A DNA stretch of 8,757 nt from Aphodovivens avicola (GTDB lineage Bacteria > Actinomycetota > Coriobacteriia > Coriobacteriales > Eggerthellaceae), in assembly GCA_018712515.1 (NCBI GenBank), contig DVGW01000017.1, positions 1 through 8,757 on the forward strand, written 5' to 3'. Shown here piece by piece: positions 5,445-8,757 of the stretch. A program made the translations under genes and the position numbers. A model generated the notes under the pieces. That model did no database searches and was not told the origin of the DNA. It was given only the letters and a program-made list of their open reading frames with translations. The first letter of the stretch is position 1; the number at the start of each line of letters is the position of its first letter.

Positions 5445-6053
5445 CTACGCCTGGGCGAGGCCCTCGAAGAACCGCGCCATGGAGACCGCGCCGGCGTCGG
5501 GCGTGCCGATGGTCTTGTCGCCGTAGCTTTTCGCGCGGCCGAACTTGGAGGCGAAGTTCCTCGTGTTCTCCGCACCCGCCCGCGCCGCTTGGGCCGCTTC
5601 CTCGAACAGCGCCGCCTCGTCGCCGTCGCAGGCAGCGATCGCCTCGCAGGCGGGGATGAACGCGTCCATCATGGTCTTGTCGCCGACCTGGGCGCCGCTC
5701 ATGTCCGAAAGCTCCTCGAGCGCATGGGCGAACATCGCCTTGAGCTGTGCGGCGTCCGCCGCATTCCCCTCCGGCGCCGTTTCCTGCAGCGCGTCGAGCC
5801 ACGTGTTCCACAGCGGCACGGCGCTGCCGCCGTTGAGCACCATCACGGCCATCGCCGCGTCGTCGAGCATCTCCTGGATGCCGCCGTCCGCCTCGACGAC
5901 CGCGCCGTCGATGGCGCCCGCGATCTTGACCATGGTGAGGCCGTGGTCGGCGTCGCCGAAGTGCGAGTCGATCTCGGTGAGCTCTTCCTCAGCTGCGATG
6001 ACCGCGGCGCAGGCGTTGCGCAGCCGCGTCGCAAGCTCTTCTTTCGTGATCAT
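5445..6053 (-). CDS. dhaL: DhaL-like ketose kinase, nucleotide-binding subunit
   Basis: A 202-aa homologue of DhaL, the alpha-helical barrel that binds ADP and two Mg ions and phosphorylates the DhaK-bound ketone. Key residues are D29, D34, D36 and H37 (ID-SHFGDADHGLTM, 28-41), one position off E. coli DhaL. The VGDKTMMDAF motif (123-132) and GRAKSYGDKTIGTPDAGA (172-189) also match. The usual GGASGPLYG-type loop reads NGGSAVPLWNTW (74-85), so the nucleotide or lid region is divergent. Length is normal. The start is set by AGGAGG at 6060-6065, 6 nt before the ATG. It lies between the aldolase (136 bp upstream) and dhaK on the same strand. With no DhaM in view, it may use free ATP or a DhaM encoded elsewhere. 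Confidence 0.93.
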   Translation of the reverse strand: MITKEELATRLRNACAAVIAAEEELTEIDSHFGDADHGLTMVKIAGAIDGAVVEADGGIQEMLDDAAMAVMVLNGGSAVPLWNTWLDALQETAPEGNAADAAQLKAMFAHALEELSDMSGAQVGDKTMMDAFIPACEAIAACDGDEAALFEEAAQAARAGAENTRNFASKFGRAKSYGDKTIGTPDAGAVSMARFFEGLAQA

Positions 6054-6189
6054 GGAAAACCTCCTGTTCCGAATCATCCGAACGTCGTCCGGAAAACGGT
6101 GCGGCGGCACCGACGGCGGTCCTGGACGCATCGCCGGGCAATCCGCGACCTGCCGGACTCCGCAAGGCGGGCCCTGCCGACAGCGGCGC

Positions 6190-7023
6190 CTACCTCCCCA
6201 CGCACCCCAGCACGCGGTAGTAGCGCCGCAGCACGTCCTTCATGGCCTCGTCGCCGGCGTGAAGCATCTTCGGCCAGCTGTCGGGGCGCTGCCCGTAGAC
6301 GGCGTCGCGGGCGGCGACGATGAAATCGGTGTACAGGTTGACCTTGGCGACGCCCCCCTGCGCGCACCGCGCCAGGTTCTCGTCGCCCGAGCCGGAGCCG
6401 CCGTGCAGCACGAGCGGGATCCCCAGCGCGTCGTTGAGCTCGGCCAGGCGCTCGAAGTTGATATGGGGCTCGCCCTTGTAGGCGCCGTGCTTGGTGCCGA
6501 TGGAGACCGCCAGCGAGTCGACGCCGGTCGCGCGCACCAGCTCCTTGGCCGCAACCACCTCGGTGTAGACGTTCTCGGAGAGCGCGTGGTCGTTGCCCTC
6601 CTCCTCGGTGCCCACATGCCCGATCTCCGCCTCGACGGCGACGCCGCACGCATGCGCGAGCTCGACGACGGCGCGCGTGCGGCGGATGTTCTCGGCGAGC
6701 TCCTCGCCGGACGCGTCGATCATGACGGAGGTGAACCCGCGCGCGATCGCCTCCTCGATGACGGGGAAGGTGACGCCGTGGTCGAGATGGAGCGCGATGG
6801 GGGCGTCGAAGCGCTCGGCGTAGAAGCGCCCGAGCTCGGCGGCCTCGTCGAGCGCGAGATGCTCGAGATGGACCTCGGCGAAGCTCAGGATGAGCGGCGC
6901 CTTGAGTTCGCCCGCCACCTGGCAGTACGCGCGAGCGGAGTTGGAATCGAGAAAGTCGGGGGATGGGATGGCGTAGCCCCCCTCCCACGCGCGGCGCAGC
7001 ATGTCCTGCGTTGAAACGAGCAT
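6190..7023 (-). CDS. Class II (zinc) fructose/tagatose-bisphosphate-type aldolase
   Basis: A 277-aa enzyme of the class II FBA family (KbaY/GatY-like size, usually about 285 aa). It reversibly cleaves a ketose phosphate to dihydroxyacetone phosphate and an aldehyde in the cytosol. The catalytic D81 and Zn ligand H82 are in HLDHG (79-83); further ligands are E133 (AEIGHVG, 132-138), H179 (SIGTKHGAY, 174-182) and H207 (LHGGSGSGDEN, 206-216). The phosphate/DHAP loop AKVNLYTDF is at 226-234. The start MLVSTQDMLRR is fixed by AAGGAG at 7030-7035, 6 nt before the ATG. The longer open frame upstream runs into the promoter and a tandem repeat. As first gene of the cluster it has its own TATAAT box. 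The true substrate (hexose bisphosphate, deoxy-sugar or other ketose phosphate) cannot be told from these motifs. Confidence 0.94.
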   Translation of the reverse strand: MLVSTQDMLRRAWEGGYAIPSPDFLDSNSARAYCQVAGELKAPLILSFAEVHLEHLALDEAAELGRFYAERFDAPIALHLDHGVTFPVIEEAIARGFTSVMIDASGEELAENIRRTRAVVELAHACGVAVEAEIGHVGTEEEGNDHALSENVYTEVVAAKELVRATGVDSLAVSIGTKHGAYKGEPHINFERLAELNDALGIPLVLHGGSGSGDENLARCAQGGVAKVNLYTDFIVAARDAVYGQRPDSWPKMLHAGDEAMKDVLRRYYRVLGCVGR

Positions 7024-7116
7024 ACGCGGCTCCTTTCGGATCACCCTGGGAGGCTGCGGGCCCTTGCCGTCCGCCGCAGGGCGCCCCAAGCGGGCTCCGA
7101 GCGGCATCTGCGCCCA

Positions 7117-7145
7117 ATTATATCCCGATCCAAGGAGGAAGGCAC
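7117..7145 (-). promoter_or_regulatory. Promoter of the aldolase-dhaL-dhaK cluster
   Basis: On the minus strand, a consensus -10 TATAAT lies at 7117-7122. At 17 bp the -35 position is GTGCCT (7140-7145), which matches TTGACA poorly, so the promoter may need an activator. Transcription would begin near 7110 and leave a leader of about 87 nt. Confidence 0.6.
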
Positions 7146-7146
7146 C

Positions 7147-7172
7147 TTTTCCGCAGGGGCCCTGTCCGAAAA
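7147..7172. promoter_or_regulatory. Operator-like imperfect palindrome upstream of the aldolase promoter
   Basis: TTTTC (7147-7151) and GAAAA (7168-7172) flank a palindromic core, CAGGG-G-CCCTG (7154-7164). It sits directly upstream of the weak -35 box, a usual place for an activator or a repressor. No regulator gene is in the window, so the protein is unknown. Confidence 0.4.
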
Positions 7173-7230
7173 CGCGCGCGTTGCCGGACCGCACGCCTCC
7201 CTTGAGTCCACCCGCCACCGCGCGGCGCGG

Positions 7231-7403
7231 CGAGCCGGTCGACGCCCGCGATGCGGCGGAGTAACGAGTCGAGCGGCACCTGCGATGAGGCGGCGCAACG
7301 GGTCGATCGACGTCCGCGATGCGGCGGGCGGCGTGCCGGTCGACGTCCGCGATGCGGCGGGCGGCGTGCCGGTCGACGCCCGCGATGCGGCGGCCCGATG
7401 GCG
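7231..7403. repeat. 33-bp tandem array upstream of the aldolase cluster
   Basis: Units begin GGTCGACG. The central ones (7308-7340, 7341-7373, and from 7374) have an exact 33-bp period, reading CGACGTCCGCGATGCGGCG and then GGCGGCGTGCCGGT. Two older, diverged units precede them at about 7237 and 7268. The units are contiguous with no spacers, so this is a minisatellite and not a CRISPR array. The near identity of the central units points to recent duplication or homogenisation. Confidence 0.88.
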
Positions 7404-7410
7404 CCGCCTC

Positions 7411-7439
7411 TCGACGCACAGGCACGGAGGTCGTATACT
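7411..7439 (+). promoter_or_regulatory. Candidate promoter of the ABC-F gene
   Basis: TCGACG (7411-7416, four of six matches to TTGACA), a 17-bp spacer and TATACT (7434-7439). The -35 coincides with the last TCGACG of the tandem array. The predicted leader to the ATG at 7709 is about 265 nt, long enough for attenuation control. Confidence 0.5.
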
Positions 7440-7461
7440 ATGCGCGTCGGTCGAGCGGGAC

Positions 7462-7536
7462 ATGGGGTTCCGCAGCGCGCGTGGCGGCGCCATCGGGCCG
7501 ACGAGGAGGATCAGAGGCATCTTGCGCATCCGTTAG
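7462..7536 (+). CDS. Possible 24-aa leader peptide upstream of the ABC-F gene
   Basis: A short frame starting MGFRSARGGAIGPTRR lies 20-95 nt after the predicted transcription start. Ribosome-sensing leaders often precede ABC-F antibiotic-resistance genes. There is no convincing Shine-Dalgarno (only GAGCGGGA), and arginine-rich frames arise by chance in GC-rich DNA. I list it only as a candidate. Confidence 0.15.
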   Translation: MGFRSARGGAIGPTRRIRGILRIR

Positions 7537-7590
7537 ACATTTCCCATCCGCATCCGACGCGGCGCATTAGCGCCCGGCCGGCCAGCGCGC

Positions 7591-7626
7591 TGCATGCGAC
7601 GGCAACCCCATCGGACGCCGTATGCA
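7591..7626 (+). repeat. Stem-loop in the ABC-F leader
   Basis: TGCAT and CGGC (7591-7603) pair with GCCG and ATGCA (7617-7626) across a 4x1 internal loop. The apical loop is 13 nt. The sequence GCATGCGACG of the left arm recurs at 7645-7654 and could offer an alternative pairing partner. No T-run follows. Confidence 0.4.
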
Positions 7627-7708
7627 AGGGCGCGCCTTCTGAACGCATGCGACGTGCAACGCGGCTCCGATAGCCGGCACCGCACGCACTGTCGAGGAGA
7701 GATGTCCG

Positions 7709-8757
7709 ATGCAGATCACCCTGTCCGGCGTGAGCTACACCCACCCTTCCGCCGTCGAACCCATCCTGAAAGACGTATCGATCACCTTCCCGCAAGGCTG
7801 GAGCGGCCTTCTGGGCGACAACGGCTGCGGCAAGACGACGCTGGCCAAGATCGTCTGCGGCATGATCGAGCCCGACGCCGGCACGGTCACCCGGGGCCTG
7901 TTCGCGCTCATGTGCGCCCAGGAAACGGCCACGCCTCCCGACGGGTTGTCCGACTTCGCGCTCGATTACGGGCGCGAGGCGCGCGAGCTGCGCCGCATCT
8001 TCCGCATCGAGGACGACATGGCGTGGCGCTACGACGAGCTGTCCTGCGGCGAGCAGAAGAAGCTTCAGGTGGCGGTGACGCTATGGCAGCGCCCGGACGT
8101 GCTCGTCCTGGACGAGCCGACCAACCACATCGATCACGAGGCGCGCGAGCAGCTGACCTGCGCGCTGCGCCGCTTCAACGGGATCGGGATCCTCGTGAGC
8201 CACGATCGCGAGCTGCTCGACGCGCTGGCAGAACGCTGCGTCTCGTTCGAGGCGGGCGGGCTGACGGTGCGCCCGGGCGGCTACACCGCCGCGCACGGCC
8301 AGGCGGAACTCGAGCGCGCGACGATGGTGCGCGAGCGGAAGGCGGCGAAGGACAGCCTGGCGCGCCTCGCCGCCGAGAAGGACGCGCGGGCGCACGAGGC
8401 GGCGCGGGCGAAGGCGCGCATGAGCAAGCGCCACCTGGATCCGAAGGACCGCTCGGCCAAAGCCATGATCGACCTCGCCAGGTACACCGGCCAGGACGGC
8501 GCGCGCGGGAAGCTGTCGGCGCAGATGGACGCGCGGCTCGCGTCGGCGCGGGAGCGCGTGGAGAACGCACGCGTCGAGAAGCGCTACGACGGCGACCTCT
8601 GGCTCGACGCGCGCCCCAGCCCGCGCAAAACGCTCGCGCGCATCGAGCCGGCGGAGATACCCTGCGGCGAAGGCGCGCTGGCGCTCCCCCGCCTCTTCGT
8701 CGGCAACACCGACCACATCGGCATCAAAGGACCCAACGGCGCCGGCAAGACGACGCT
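7709..8757 (+). CDS. ABC-F family ATPase (C-terminus cut by window edge)
   Basis: A soluble twin-ATPase protein that acts on the ribosome, as translation factor or antibiotic-resistance protein. It is not a transporter: there are no membrane segments. The 349 visible residues hold domain 1 with Walker A GDNGCGKTT (36-44), signature LSCGEQ (111-116; usually LSGGE), Walker B VLVLDEPTNHID (131-142) and H-loop SHDRE (164-168). A charged Arg/Ala/Glu/Lys-rich linker follows (about 200-300, predicted coiled coil), then a second Walker A GPNGAGKTT at 341-349, where the window stops. Only about 66 residues separate Walker A from the signature, so domain 1 is compact with no room for the Arm insertion of EttA-type members. 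The ATG at 7709 is favoured by GAGGAGAG at 7694-7701, 7 nt away; the ATG at 7702 is out of frame. Housekeeping versus resistance function is undecided. Confidence 0.96.
   Translation, partial: MQITLSGVSYTHPSAVEPILKDVSITFPQGWSGLLGDNGCGKTTLAKIVCGMIEPDAGTVTRGLFALMCAQETATPPDGLSDFALDYGREARELRRIFRIEDDMAWRYDELSCGEQKKLQVAVTLWQRPDVLVLDEPTNHIDHEAREQLTCALRRFNGIGILVSHDRELLDALAERCVSFEAGGLTVRPGGYTAAHGQAELERATMVRERKAAKDSLARLAAEKDARAHEAARAKARMSKRHLDPKDRSAKAMIDLARYTGQDGARGKLSAQMDARLASARERVENARVEKRYDGDLWLDARPSPRKTLARIEPAEIPCGEGALALPRLFVGNTDHIGIKGPNGAGKTT

Larger units (their letters stand above)
7024..7708. other. Divergent intergenic region between aldolase cluster and ABC-F gene
   Basis: This 685-bp region has no gene I can support. 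From left to right it holds the aldolase leader, the minus-strand promoter, the operator-like palindrome, a 33-bp tandem array (7231-7403), a plus-strand promoter candidate, and a leader of about 265 nt before the ABC-F gene. The plus-strand frame open from 7251 to 7673 is Arg/His/Ala-rich, lacks a ribosome site and crosses the repeats, so I do not call it. Confidence 0.6.

Noticed and set aside
7231..7403. CRISPR-like array
   Set aside because: The 33-bp units are contiguous with no unique spacers, the repeats diverge at one end, and no cas gene is nearby. It is a tandem minisatellite.
7251..7673. Plus-strand 140-aa open frame
   Set aside because: It crosses the tandem array, has an Arg/Ala/His-rich composition and no Shine-Dalgarno. 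Long chance frames are expected at this G+C content.

Overview
The window is a G+C-rich bacterial segment with dense genes, AGGAGG-type ribosome binding sites and strong G/C third-position bias. It fits a high-GC Actinomycetota. A gut or oral Coriobacteriia (Eggerthellales or relatives) is my best guess, from the split TrkA pair, the AbiEi-nuclease gene and the DhaK/DhaL cluster. The taxonomy is inferred; there is no rRNA or marker gene here.

Layout. (1) 1-1913, minus strand: a Trk/Ktr potassium-uptake operon. Two half-size TrkA (RCK N-domain) proteins are followed by the TrkH channel subunit, which runs off the left edge inside its fourth pore loop. (2) 2150-3584: a plus-strand gene for an AbiEi-like winged-helix protein fused to a Vsr/DUF559-like PD-(D/E)XK nuclease domain. 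It is less G+C-rich than its neighbours and is bracketed by two almost identical long palindromes in the same orientation. (3) 3667-7023, minus strand: a four-gene sugar or ketose phosphate cluster, transcribed in the order class II aldolase, DhaL-like, DhaK-like, small VOC (glyoxalase-fold) protein. A consensus TATAAT box and an operator-like palindrome lie upstream of the aldolase. All gaps inside this cluster are long (136-236 bp); two hold repeats, namely three tandem hairpins between dhaL and dhaK and a 33-36 bp degenerate tandem array between dhaK and the VOC gene. (4) 7024-7708: divergent intergenic region with a second 33-bp tandem array and a candidate promoter and long leader for the next gene. 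(5) 7709-right edge, plus strand: an ABC-F ATPase, cut off exactly at its second Walker A motif.

How the genes work together. TrkH and the two RCK subunits would form a gated K+ uptake channel. The aldolase, DhaK and DhaL would interconvert DHA-type ketoses, their phosphates and aldehydes. No DhaM (PTS phosphodonor subunit) is present, and both kinase subunits depart from the classical motifs, so the substrate may not be dihydroxyacetone. The most unusual region is the palindrome-bracketed AbiEi-nuclease gene, which has no AbiEii toxin partner in the window and looks like a small accessory unit placed between two housekeeping operons.
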